Assembly: GCF_031458075.1 (NCBI RefSeq)
Contig: NZ_JAVDXT010000005.1
Location: forward strand, 62,001 to 126,000
Direction: 5' to 3'
DNA from: Rhodoferax_B ferrireducens_A
GTDB taxonomy: Bacteria; Pseudomonadota; Gammaproteobacteria; Burkholderiales; Burkholderiaceae_C
Length of the DNA: 64,000 nucleotides
Both the position numbers and the translations under genes were made by a program. This document shows, piece by piece, positions 41,970 to 49,601 of the stretch; the stretch's first letter is position 1, and every line of letters starts with the position of its first letter. The notes below the pieces were generated by a model. It worked only from the letters and a program-made list of their open reading frames with translations, did no database searches and was not told the origin of the DNA.

Positions 41970-41983
41970 TTGATGTGGATCAA
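41970..41983. promoter_or_regulatory. Perfect FNR box between ccoI and usp
   Basis: TTGATGTGGATCAA matches TTGAT-N4-ATCAA exactly. It lies 36 bases before the ccoI start and 58 bases before the divergent universal stress gene, and could control both. Confidence 0.9.
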
Positions 41984-42040
41984 CCCCATAGCCGATAAAT
42001 AGGACTAATCTATCGGTCTAGTCCACTACCGGAGATCACC

Positions 42041-42484
42041 ATGTACAAATGCATTCTTGTCGCTACCGATGGGTCGGAACTCTCGCAGCTGGCAGTCACC
42101 AGCGGCATTGACCTGGCCAAGCTGACCGGGGCCAAGCTGGTCATCGCCAAGGTCGTGCCGTTCTACGCGCGCAGCTATTTCGAGGGCTCGATTCCCGTGA
42201 GCATGGACGAGCTGGCCCGCATCGAACAGCAATGGTCTGACGACGCCCTGGTCGTGGTGGACGCCGACAAAGCCCGTGCCGAGGCCCAGGGCGTCAACGC
42301 CAAGGGCGTGGTGGTGAAGTCGGACCTGGTGGCCGAGGGCATCATTGCCGCCGCCACCCAGCACGACGCCGATTTGATCGTCATGGCCTCGCACGGCCGC
42401 CGCGGCATCAAGCGCCTGCTGCTGGGCAGCGAAACCCAGCAGGTACTGACGCACTCGCACACGCCGGTGCTGGTTTTACGCTAA
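42041..42484 (+). CDS. Universal stress protein (UspA family)
   Basis: The protein has 147 residues with the single-domain UspA fold: CILVATDGSELSQLAVTSGI at the start and the nucleotide-binding region VMASHGRRGIKRLLLGSETQ near the end, followed by HTPVLVLR. This version binds ATP in characterised relatives. The perfect FNR box upstream suggests induction under low oxygen together with the cbb3 genes, a pattern seen for Usp proteins in other bacteria. ATG 42041 is preceded by CCGGAGATCACC. Confidence 0.92.
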   Translation: MYKCILVATDGSELSQLAVTSGIDLAKLTGAKLVIAKVVPFYARSYFEGSIPVSMDELARIEQQWSDDALVVVDADKARAEAQGVNAKGVVVKSDLVAEGIIAAATQHDADLIVMASHGRRGIKRLLLGSETQQVLTHSHTPVLVLR

Positions 42485-42485
42485 A

Positions 42486-42528
42486 TCGATGGCTGGCGCA
42501 TATATAGCTTGCGCAAGCAGCTATCAAA
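42486..42528. repeat. Dispersed palindromic repeat, copy 13
   Basis: The segment TCGATGGCTGGCGCATATA, followed by GCTTGCGCAAGCAGCTATC, contains the perfect 12-base palindrome GCTTGCGCAAGC. It starts directly after the usp stop. Confidence 0.6.
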
Positions 42529-42549
42529 CGCATAGCATTCGAAAAGCCA

Positions 42550-42568
42550 ACGCCCCATCTGGGGGCGT
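42550..42568. terminator. Probable terminator hairpin after usp
   Basis: ACGCCCC (42550-42556) pairs with GGGGCGT (42562-42568) around a 5-base loop, with a short A-rich flank afterwards. It lies about 65 bases after the usp stop. Confidence 0.6.
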
Positions 42569-42575
42569 ATAAAGG

Positions 42576-42626
42576 GGAACCCACCCGCGCAAGCAGCCTC
42601 CAAGCTGGAGCGGCGGGGCCGGTTCC
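42576..42626. other. Long imperfect hairpin in the leader of the coiled-coil gene
   Basis: GGAACC (42576-42581) pairs with GGTTCC (42621-42626), and CCTCCA with TGGAG inside it. The whole folds into a 51-base structure ending 22 bases before the next start codon. It may affect translation; no known riboswitch is recognised. Confidence 0.4.
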
Positions 42627-42648
42627 TCTATTTTCGAAAGGTTGTGCT

Positions 42649-43035
42649 ATGGCGTTAGGCTGGTTTTCACTGCTCAAGACCGTACCCTGGGCAGAGGTGA
42701 TCGCCACCGCACCGGTGGTGGCCGACGGCGCCAAGAAGCTCTGGAAAACCGTTTCCAAAAAGCCGGTCACGGCACCCGCCCCGGCCTCGGTGGTGCTGGC
42801 CACCGAAGGCGACATCCTCAGCCAGCTGCAGGCCCGCATCGCCACCCTGGAAGCCACCACCGCCGAGCTGCATGCGCAAATGCAGGATTCGACCGAGCTG
42901 ATCCAGGCCCTGGCCACCCAAAATACCGAGCTGGTACAGCGCGCCGAAGCCAACCGGGTGCGGCTGCGCTGGGTCAGCCTCGGCCTGGTGCTGTTGGCGC
43001 TGGTGTTGGCCTACACCCTGAAAACAGGCGTCTAA
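42649..43035 (+). CDS. Hypothetical coiled-coil, tail-anchored membrane protein
   Basis: I do not recognise a named family. The protein has 128 residues. After an N-terminal helix with FSLLKTVPWAEVIATAPVVA and a basic/Pro-rich stretch, residues about 52-100 form a predicted coiled coil (LQARIATLEATTAELHAQMQ, LIQALATQNTELVQRAEA). A single membrane helix (LGLVLLALVLAYTL) ends the protein. It is thus probably tail-anchored with the coiled coil in the cytoplasm. A GAAAGG box precedes ATG 42649. A VOC gene follows 16 bases later. Confidence 0.72.
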   Translation: MALGWFSLLKTVPWAEVIATAPVVADGAKKLWKTVSKKPVTAPAPASVVLATEGDILSQLQARIATLEATTAELHAQMQDSTELIQALATQNTELVQRAEANRVRLRWVSLGLVLLALVLAYTLKTGV

Positions 43036-43051
43036 CCCCCAGGAGTCCACC

Positions 43052-43447
43052 ATGTACATCCCGCCCGGTTTCAACACGGTCACGCCCTATTTCTTTGTGC
43101 GCAACGCCGATGCGTTTGTGGACTTCCTGGTCAACGGGCTGGGCGGCCGCGAAACCGGCCGCACGCTGCGGCCCGATGGCTTCATTGCCAACGCCCGGGT
43201 GCAGATCGGCGGCTCGGCGGTGATGGTCAGCGAGGCCAGCGACCATTACCCGCCCATGGCCGCGGCCTACTACCTGTATGTGGAAGACGCCGACGCGGCG
43301 ATGGAGCGGGCACTGCAGCACGGCGCAGTGCTGCAGATGCTGGTGGCCGACATGCCCTACGGCGACCGCCAGGGCGGCGTGCTCGACCCGCACGGCAACA
43401 TCTGGTGGATTTCCCAGCGCACCGTGCAGGCGCCCTATTCAGACTGA
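43052..43447 (+). CDS. VOC-family protein (PhnB/glyoxalase-like)
   Basis: The protein has 131 residues. It has the VOC pattern with TPYFFVRNADAFVDFLVNGL, a central AYYLYVEDADAAMERALQHG and the ending GVLDPHGNIWWISQRT, characteristic of PhnB-like members. Function is unknown. A CAGGAGTCCACC ribosome site precedes the start. The stop overlaps the stop of the convergent mannitol-dehydrogenase-family gene by 13 bases. Confidence 0.85.
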   Translation: MYIPPGFNTVTPYFFVRNADAFVDFLVNGLGGRETGRTLRPDGFIANARVQIGGSAVMVSEASDHYPPMAAAYYLYVEDADAAMERALQHGAVLQMLVADMPYGDRQGGVLDPHGNIWWISQRTVQAPYSD

Positions 43448-44571
43448 GCTGTACCGGCCAAGGCCGCGCGCAGCCGTGGCTGGGCGAGATCCAGGCCCAA
43501 CTGGCTCGCCAGCGCCAGCACCGGAGCCAGCCGCCGCTGCTTCTTCTGCGCATGGTTCTGCGCAATGTCGGCCAGGCGGTGGGCCAGAAACGGATTCAGC
43601 AGGCGTTCGCGCAGGTCGACCAGATAGGCCAAGGCTGCATCGCGCTGGCCCAGTGCGTCGAACACCGGCAGCACCTCTTCGGCCCATAGCGATTCCAGCG
43701 CAGCGCGCAGGGCCGCGTCGTTCATCGCCTGCTGCACCGTCTCGTCGGCCGCGCGGCCGTCGACCAGCCAGCGTTCGGCCAGGTAGGTATGGCCGGCATT
43801 CAGCAGGAACAGCTTGAGCCGCTCGTGGTGGTCCAGATCGTCGGTCAGGACAATAGCCTCGTGCTCGCAAGGCAACACCAGCCGATCCTGCTTTTCCACC
43901 GCCCACAGCGCATAAGGCTCGGCCACTGCGCCCACCGGGTCCAGCGCTTCGGAGACGATGCGGTCGACCAGCGAATTGGCCCAGACGCAGTGTTGCCGCA
44001 GCCAGGCAATGCAGTCGGCCGGCAGTGCCCAGCCAGCGGCCAACCCGCAGACCACCTCGCGCAGCGCATCGCCGTTACGCTCAATCAGCTCGCAGGGAAA
44101 GATCGACAAGGGGGCTTCTGGCTGCTGCTGCCAGCGGTGCCGCAACAGCACCAGCAGCTTGGCGGGGAAACTGCGCGGCACGCGGCTTGGTGAGGCCAGC
44201 AGATCGGGGCCATCCTGGGCGTCCAGCTGGTAGCCGCGGTCGGCGGTGTTGGAGACGATCACCCGGACCTCGCCAGCCACCGCCTCCAGTAGCCGGGGCC
44301 AGTCGGCATCGGCCTGCCAGGCCTGGCGCACGGCGTTGCAGGTGACGGTGCTGTCGATGCGCTCGCCGCGCAGCAGGCCGCGCAGATGCACCGGGTAGCC
44401 AGCGCCCTGGGCCAGGGCCGCCACGCGCTGCGCGCTGGCCGGGTTGTGGGTGGTCTGCACCACGGTGATCCCGCCCAACGCCTGGCCGCGCGCCAGCGCC
44501 TGCGAAACGAACAAGTCCACATGCGCCTGCAGGAAGCGGCTGGTGCCGAACTGGAGTATGGGCTGGGTCAT
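43435..44571 (-). CDS. Polyol/hexuronate dehydrogenase (mannitol dehydrogenase family, UxaB/UxuB-like)
   Basis: The protein has 378 residues, shorter than the about 485 of UxaB or UxuB. The start ILQFGTSRFLQAHVDLFVSQ is the Rossmann motif of the tagaturonate/fructuronate reductase group; further blocks are FPCELIERNGDALREVV, VDRIVSEALDP, and LKLFLLNAGHTYLAERWL. Such enzymes interconvert hexuronates (tagaturonate, fructuronate) and hexonates (altronate, mannonate). ATG 44571 was chosen; ATG 44589 overlaps the upstream stop and is possible. It ends the six-gene transporter/dehydrogenase run. Confidence 0.82.
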   Translation of the reverse strand: MTQPILQFGTSRFLQAHVDLFVSQALARGQALGGITVVQTTHNPASAQRVAALAQGAGYPVHLRGLLRGERIDSTVTCNAVRQAWQADADWPRLLEAVAGEVRVIVSNTADRGYQLDAQDGPDLLASPSRVPRSFPAKLLVLLRHRWQQQPEAPLSIFPCELIERNGDALREVVCGLAAGWALPADCIAWLRQHCVWANSLVDRIVSEALDPVGAVAEPYALWAVEKQDRLVLPCEHEAIVLTDDLDHHERLKLFLLNAGHTYLAERWLVDGRAADETVQQAMNDAALRAALESLWAEEVLPVFDALGQRDAALAYLVDLRERLLNPFLAHRLADIAQNHAQKKQRRLAPVLALASQLGLDLAQPRLRAALAGTAQSE

Positions 44572-44582
44572 GGCGCTGGGCT

Positions 44583-45593
44583 CTAGCATTCGACGATGGC
44601 CTTGACCACGCCCTGGGTCGGGTCCAGCAGTTTCTGGAAGCCGGTCGGCACATCGGCCAAGGCAAGGCGGTGGGTGTTCAATGCGGCGTCCGGTATCTTC
44701 CCGGCGCGCATGGCCTGCAGCACGGTTTCAAAATCCTCGGTGGTGGCGTTGCGGCTGCCCAGCAGCGTGGTCTCGCGCTTGTGGAATTCCGGGTCCGAAA
44801 AAGTGATGCTGGCGCCCACCACCGAGATCAGCACATAGGTGCCCGCATGGGCCACAAATTGGAAGCCGCGCTCCATGGCCTGGGGGTTGCCGGTGGCATC
44901 AAAGACCACGTCGAAAAACTCACCCTGGGTCAGTGCAGAGAGCTGCGTTTCGTCGTCCGGGCCGATCTGCACTACGGCCGGAATCGCCAGCTGCTTGGCG
45001 CAAAAATCCAGCCGGTCGCGCCGCGTATCCAGCGCCGTGACCACCGCACCGCGCAGCTGGGCGAAGATCATCGCCGCCATGCCGATGGGCCCGGCGCCGA
45101 CCACCAGCACGCGCTGGCCCGCCTGCACCTGGCCGCGGCGCACCGCATGCGCGCCGATGGCCAGGAACTCGACCATCGCGGCCTGGTCCAGGGTCACACC
45201 CTCGGCCTTGTGCACAAAGGCCTGGGGCACGGTGAGGTATTCGGTAAAAGCGCCGTCGCGGTGCACACCCAGCACCTGGATGTTGACGCAGCAGTTGGTC
45301 TTGCCCTGGCGGCAGGCCACGCACTTTCCGCAGGACAGATAAGGCATGACGTAGACCGTGTCGCCGGCGGCCAGGTGGCTGCCGGCCGGCGCCTGCTCAA
45401 CGATGCCCGACAGCTCGTGCCCCATCACCCGCGGGTAGCTCAGGAACGGCTGCTTGCCGGTAAAGATGTGCAGGTCGGTGCCGCACACGCCCACGCGCTT
45501 GACGCGCAGCAGCACCTCGTCTTCGCCGCGCAGCGGCATGGAACGGTCTTCGGCGCGCAGCGTGCCCGGGGTTTCGCAAATCACGGTCAGCAT
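44583..45593 (-). CDS. Zinc-type alcohol dehydrogenase (RspB/L-galactonate or gulonate dehydrogenase-like)
   Basis: The protein has 336 residues of the medium-chain dehydrogenase family. Catalytic zinc ligands are in VGVCGTDLHIF and RVMGHELSGIV, structural zinc cysteines in CGKCVACRQGKTNCC, and the NAD-binding motif is VLVVGAGPIGMAAM. The best family match is the group of sugar-acid dehydrogenases including RspB and L-galactonate oxidoreductase, but this cannot be settled by eye. It lies between the binding-protein gene and the hexuronate-dehydrogenase-like gene, 11 bases before the latter. Confidence 0.85.
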   Translation of the reverse strand: MLTVICETPGTLRAEDRSMPLRGEDEVLLRVKRVGVCGTDLHIFTGKQPFLSYPRVMGHELSGIVEQAPAGSHLAAGDTVYVMPYLSCGKCVACRQGKTNCCVNIQVLGVHRDGAFTEYLTVPQAFVHKAEGVTLDQAAMVEFLAIGAHAVRRGQVQAGQRVLVVGAGPIGMAAMIFAQLRGAVVTALDTRRDRLDFCAKQLAIPAVVQIGPDDETQLSALTQGEFFDVVFDATGNPQAMERGFQFVAHAGTYVLISVVGASITFSDPEFHKRETTLLGSRNATTEDFETVLQAMRAGKIPDAALNTHRLALADVPTGFQKLLDPTQGVVKAIVEC

Positions 45594-45630
45594 GGAAATC
45601 CTTCAGTTCGGTTCAGTTCGATGGAGCGCT

Positions 45631-46395
45631 TCAGCCGTGGAAGCGCTTGTAGATGGCGGTGAGGTTGCCGTTCTCGTTGTTCTTGGCGACCCAGTCGTTG
45701 ATCCAGGCCTGCAGCTTGGTCTCGCCCTTGCGCATGCCTATGCCCAGGGGGAAGCTGTTCATCACGAACTTGGTTTCCACGCCCAGCGCGGGTGCCTTGT
45801 CGGCCACGGTCTTCACGATGGACGGCGAGGTGGCGAAGATCTCGACCTGGCCGCTGGCGATGGCGGTGACCAGGGTGGCGTCGTCGTCGAAACGCACGAT
45901 CTGCGCCCCCTTGGCGCCTTCGGTGGCCAGGCGGTCGTTGGTGGTGCCGCGGGCCGTGGCCACGCGCTTGCCCGCCAGGTCGGCAAAGCCCTTGAGCGCC
46001 ATGGCCTTGGGTGCAGCAACCACGGCCTGGATGTGCGCGTACGGGGTCGAGAAATCGATCACCTTCTCGCGCTCTGGCGTGACCGACAGCGAGGAGATCA
46101 CCAGGTCGGCCTTGCCGGTCTGCAGGAACGGGATGCGGTTGGCGCCGGTGGTCTGCACGATCTCCAGTTCCACGCCCAGGTCCTTGGCCAGCAGGCGGGC
46201 GGTTTCCACGTCGGAGCCGGTGGGCTTCATCGCGCTGTCCATGGTGCCGAAGGGTGGCGACCCCACGTCGATGGCGACGCGCACCTTCTTGGCGGCGCGC
46301 ACATCGTCCAGCAAGTCGGCCTGGGCCGCGCCGGCAAAAGCAGCCACGGCCGCAGCAGCCAGCAGGCCGCGCACAAAAATGGAACGTTGGATCAT
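45631..46395 (-). CDS. ABC transporter substrate-binding protein (polar amino acid family fold)
   Basis: The protein has 254 residues. A signal peptide (MIQRSIFVRGLLAAAAVAAF, cut near AQA-D) is followed by a family-3 solute-binding domain: VRVAIDVGSPPFGTMD, TTGANRIPFLQTGKADLVIS and GKRVATARGTTND. These proteins bind polar amino acids or opines, but some members take other small organic acids. It belongs with the ATPase and two permeases upstream, from which it is separated by a 165-bp element with inverted arms. Confidence 0.9.
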   Translation of the reverse strand: MIQRSIFVRGLLAAAAVAAFAGAAQADLLDDVRAAKKVRVAIDVGSPPFGTMDSAMKPTGSDVETARLLAKDLGVELEIVQTTGANRIPFLQTGKADLVISSLSVTPEREKVIDFSTPYAHIQAVVAAPKAMALKGFADLAGKRVATARGTTNDRLATEGAKGAQIVRFDDDATLVTAIASGQVEIFATSPSIVKTVADKAPALGVETKFVMNSFPLGIGMRKGETKLQAWINDWVAKNNENGNLTAIYKRFHG

Positions 46396-46446
46396 GGTTT
46401 TATCTCCTGGGGGGTTGTGGGGCGGAACGGGTAACACAGGCAGGGC

Positions 46447-46611
46447 TAGTACTGCGCCCCAGAAGTAACGAAACATGAAAGCGCGTCTTCGTCCCCATGG
46501 TGTCGTTGCAAACCTTGCGAAGGCGTACAGCCTTCGCTGCGGCTTGCGCCTAACCCTGAGAACGAATCCATCACTTTCATTTTGTTCCGCTACTTCTGGG
46601 GTGCAGTACTA
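46447..46611. mobile_element. 165-bp element with ~35-bp inverted arms (MITE-like)
   Basis: The left arm TAGTACTGCGCCCCAGAAGT (46447 onward, to 46481) is repeated inverted at 46574-46611, with a few changes and 3 extra bases. The outer 9 bases are identical. The centre holds a smaller stem GCGAAGGC/GCCTTCGC. It contains no gene and lies between the transporter ATPase and its binding protein; the ATPase stop codon falls in the right arm. It could be a MITE or a structured intergenic RNA. No target duplication was established. Confidence 0.55.
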
Positions 46612-47337
46612 AAGTCCACTGCCGACGAACTGGCGCAACTCTTCGGTTTGGGGGGCATCGAGCATGGAGCCCGGGCCTTGCTCCCAGACCTTGCCGCGGT
46701 GCATGAAGATGATTTCGTCGGCCACCTTGCGGGCGAAAGCCATCTCGTGGGTGACCAGGATCATGGTCATGCCGTCGGCGGCCAGCTTTTCCATCACGCG
46801 CAGCACCTCGCCGGTCAACTCGGGGTCGAGCGCCGAGGTCACTTCGTCGAACAGCATCAGCTGCGGCGCCATGGCCAGCGAGCGGGCAATCGCCACGCGC
46901 TGCTGCTGGCCGCCGGAGAGCTGCGAAGGGTAGGCATCGGCCTTCTCCGCCAGCCCGACCTGGGCCAGTACCTTGTGGGCGCGTTCGCGCAGCTCGGCCT
47001 TCGCGCCCTTGAGCACCAGGCGCGGCGCCAGCATGATGTTCTGCTCGACCGTCATGTGCGGGAACAGGTTGTAGCTCTGGAACACGATGCCCACATCGCG
47101 GCGCAGCTGCTGCAGGTCGAGCTTGGGCGAGGTGATGCTGTGGCCGCAGACTTCGATGCGGCCGCTGTCTACCGTCTCCAGCCGGTCGATGCAACGCAGC
47201 GCCGTGCTCTTGCCCGAGCCGCTGCGGCCGATGATGGCGACCACGCTGCCCTTGTTGACATTGAAAGACACGTCCTCCAGCACCCGCACGGCGCCGAAGC
47301 TTTTGGAGATCGACTCGACCTTAACGATGGGCAACAT
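46609..47337 (-). CDS. Polar amino-acid-type ABC transporter ATPase
   Basis: The protein has 242 residues. Walker A is GRSGSGKST, the signature LSGGQQQRVAIARSLA, Walker B LMLFDEVTSALDP, and the switch His in ILVTHEMAFA. It belongs to the GlnQ/HisP group. The start overlaps the permease end by 17 bases. The TAG stop is made of bases in the inverted-arm element, but the length is normal for the family. Confidence 0.94.
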   Translation of the reverse strand: MLPIVKVESISKSFGAVRVLEDVSFNVNKGSVVAIIGRSGSGKSTALRCIDRLETVDSGRIEVCGHSITSPKLDLQQLRRDVGIVFQSYNLFPHMTVEQNIMLAPRLVLKGAKAELRERAHKVLAQVGLAEKADAYPSQLSGGQQQRVAIARSLAMAPQLMLFDEVTSALDPELTGEVLRVMEKLAADGMTMILVTHEMAFARKVADEIIFMHRGKVWEQGPGSMLDAPQTEELRQFVGSGL

Positions 47338-47971
47338 TGAATTTCCTCTCTAGGCGCCGGCTCCACACCGACAGGGGGTAGCACAGCGCGAAATACAGCG
47401 CGGCAATCAGCACAAAAATCACGAAGGGCTGGAAGGTGGCGTTGTTGATGACCTGGCCGGCGCGGGCCAGCTCGACAAAGCCGATGGCCGAAGCCAGCGA
47501 GGTGTTCTTGACGATCTGCACCATGAAGCCGACGGTCGGCGGCGTGGCGATCTTGATGGCCTGGGGCAGCACCACATGCACCAGCCGCTGGCGCCAGTTG
47601 AGCGCCAGGCATTCGGCGGCCTCGACCTGGGTGGCCGGCACCGACTGGATGCAGCCGCGCCAGATCTCGCCCAGGTAGGCCGAGACATAGACGCTCAGGC
47701 CCAGGCCGGCGGCGGTCAGCGGCTCGATGTTCAGGCCCATGGCGGGCAGGCCGAAGAAGGCCAGCGACAGCAGCACCAGCAGCGGTGTGCCCTGGACCAG
47801 CTTGATGTAGAGCATCGCCAGGTGGCGGCTGCCGCCGGGCCCGTAGACCCGGACGATGGCCACCAGAAAGCCCAGCAGGCCACCGCCCGCAAAGGCCATC
47901 AGCGACAGCAGCACCGTCCAGGCCAGGCCATGGAACAGAAACTGCAGCTGGGGAAGACTCAGGGATGTCAT
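47321..47971 (-). CDS. Polar amino-acid-type ABC transporter permease 2
   Basis: The protein has 216 residues and about five membrane helices of the HisM/GlnP group. The N-terminal domain includes LIKLVQGTPLLVLLSLAFF-like sequence (LYIKLVQGTPLLVLLSLAF) and the ATPase-contact loop is EAAECLALNWRQRLVHVVLP. It pairs with the neighbouring permease to make the membrane channel. ATG 47971 is 10 bases after the preceding permease. Confidence 0.92.
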   Translation of the reverse strand: MTSLSLPQLQFLFHGLAWTVLLSLMAFAGGGLLGFLVAIVRVYGPGGSRHLAMLYIKLVQGTPLLVLLSLAFFGLPAMGLNIEPLTAAGLGLSVYVSAYLGEIWRGCIQSVPATQVEAAECLALNWRQRLVHVVLPQAIKIATPPTVGFMVQIVKNTSLASAIGFVELARAGQVINNATFQPFVIFVLIAALYFALCYPLSVWSRRLERKFNVAHR

Positions 47972-47981
47972 GTCAGCCCCT

Positions 47982-48665
47982 TCAGACGGTGGTGCCAAGG
48001 CGGCGCCGGCGCGGGAAGGCCACGTAGCTCGCGGCCCAGAACACCACCCGCATCAGCAGCGACAGCACCAGATAGGCCACGGCGACGATCAAATAGGTCT
48101 CCACCGAACGAAAGGTGTCCGACTGGACCCGGTTCGCCACGGCGGTTAGCTCCTCGGCAGAAATCTGCGAGGTGATGGACGAGGCCAGCATCAGCAGCAC
48201 GTACTGGCTGGTCAGCGCCGGGTAGACCCGCTCGATGGCCGGCGGCAGCACCACATGGGTGAGGATCTGGGCGCGGCTCAGGCCCAGGCACTCCGCCGCC
48301 TCCAGCTGGCCGCGGGGGATCGAGTCGATGCCGGCGCGCACGATCTCCGAGGTGTAGGCGCCAACATTGATCACCAGCGCCGCCGTGGCCGCAGTGAACG
48401 CATCCACCTTCCAGCCCACCGAGGCCAGGCCGAAATAGACGATGAAGATCTGCACCAGCAGGGGCGTGTTGCGGATGGTCTCCACATACACGGCGCACAG
48501 CCGGGCCAGGCCGGCCGACTGCCCCATCCGCCCCAGGGCGCAAAAAATCCCCAGCAGAAAGCCGAACACCGTGGCCGCCAGCGACAGACCCAGCGTGGTG
48601 GCCGCGCCCGCCAGCAGGTCCGGCCAGTACGCCAGCGGAGCGCTGAAATCGAATGTGTACTGCAT
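47982..48665 (-). CDS. Polar amino-acid-type ABC transporter permease 1
   Basis: The protein has 227 residues, also HisM/GlnP-type. Typical blocks are YVETIRNTPLLVQIFIVYFG and EAAECLGLSRAQILTHVVLP, the latter contacting the ATPase. It is the first gene of the leftward run; its start lies 37 bases from the first of three operator motifs for the divergent FadR-type regulator. Confidence 0.93.
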   Translation of the reverse strand: MQYTFDFSAPLAYWPDLLAGAATTLGLSLAATVFGFLLGIFCALGRMGQSAGLARLCAVYVETIRNTPLLVQIFIVYFGLASVGWKVDAFTAATAALVINVGAYTSEIVRAGIDSIPRGQLEAAECLGLSRAQILTHVVLPPAIERVYPALTSQYVLLMLASSITSQISAEELTAVANRVQSDTFRSVETYLIVAVAYLVLSLLMRVVFWAASYVAFPRRRRLGTTV

Positions 48666-48701
48666 GTGTCTCCGTGCTGCCGTGGGGCAGGGTCTTGATT
48701 T

Positions 48702-48829
48702 TTGGTAAGGCCACTTTACCTAGAAATCAAAATTGGCCTTACCGTACTTACCCTAAAGCCTGAAAAAGCAGCAACCCTCGCGCCGGTAGCCCCATAAAAT
48801 CCGCAGATGCAATGCTTGGTAAGGCCAAT
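48702..48829. promoter_or_regulatory. Three copies of a GntR/FadR-type operator
   Basis: The motif TTGGTAAGGCCA occurs at 48702-48713, its inverse ATTGGCCTTACC at 48732-48743, and TTGGTAAGGCCAAT at 48816-48829. All are in the 197-base divergent region between the ABC permease gene and the FadR-type gene. The motif has the outer TTGG...CCAA symmetry typical of FadR-subfamily sites. Repression of both directions is likely. Confidence 0.8.
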
Positions 48830-48862
48830 CCCGGCCCTGACCCCGCAGACACAGGAATACCG

Positions 48863-49573
48863 ATGCTGGAACAACTCAAACAGGTGGACACCCGGCGGCT
48901 CTACCAACAGATTGCCGACCAGATCCGGGCCTTCATCCAGAAAGGCACCTACCCACCCGGCACCCGCCTGCCGCCAGAGCGCGACCTGGCGCAGCAGCTG
49001 GGCGTGTCCCGCCCTTCGGTGCGCGAAGCCCTGATCGCGCTGGAAATTGACGGCAGTGTGGAAGTGCGGATGGGCGCGGGCGTCTACGTGTGTGCGCCCT
49101 CAGCCCGCACGTCCCAGGCAACGGCGGCCATGGGCGAAAGCCCGAGCGAGCTGATGCAGGCGCGCGCGCTGCTGGAGGGCTCGGTGGCCATGCAGGTCTG
49201 CGCCCTGGCCACGCCCGAGACGCTGGCGCCGCTGCGCCAGGCACTGGAAGACATGCGCAGCGCCATCGCCCAGCAGCGCCCGCCGTTGGCGCACGACCGG
49301 CAGTTCCATCTGGCAATTGCCGCCTTGACCGGCAATGCGGTGCTGGTGCGGCTGGTGGGAGAGTTGTTTGACGAGCGCCACAGCCCGATCTCGGCGCAGC
49401 TGCGCGAGCATTCGGAAAGCAGCCAGACCTGGGCCGAGGCGCTACACGAGCACGAGGCCATCCTGCAGGCGCTGGAGCGCCGCGATGTGCTGGAAGCGCA
49501 AACCGCGATGCGCGCCCACCTCAAGGCATCGCAGCAGCGCTGGGTGGAAAACAGCCGGCGGGAATGGGCTTGA
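48863..49573 (+). CDS. FadR-subfamily GntR transcriptional regulator
   Basis: The protein has 236 residues. The winged helix is at about 10-75 (RLYQQIADQIRAFIQKGTYP, GTRLPPERDLAQQLGVSRPS, VREALIALEIDGSVEVRMGA), followed by an all-helical FCD ligand domain with DRQFHLAIAALTGNAVLVRL (metal/acid-binding His). FCD regulators usually sense organic acids, including hexuronates and hexonates. ATG 48863 has ACAGGAATACC upstream. It faces the transporter/dehydrogenase run and three operator copies lie between. Confidence 0.9.
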   Translation: MLEQLKQVDTRRLYQQIADQIRAFIQKGTYPPGTRLPPERDLAQQLGVSRPSVREALIALEIDGSVEVRMGAGVYVCAPSARTSQATAAMGESPSELMQARALLEGSVAMQVCALATPETLAPLRQALEDMRSAIAQQRPPLAHDRQFHLAIAALTGNAVLVRLVGELFDERHSPISAQLREHSESSQTWAEALHEHEAILQALERRDVLEAQTAMRAHLKASQQRWVENSRREWA

Positions 49574-49601
49574 ATACCCCTCAGCCCACCGGCACCGGGG
49601 C

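Noticed and set aside
45603..45620. Short GTTCGGTTCAGTTCG repeat before the zinc dehydrogenase
   Set aside because: Too short and partial to call a tandem repeat or operator.
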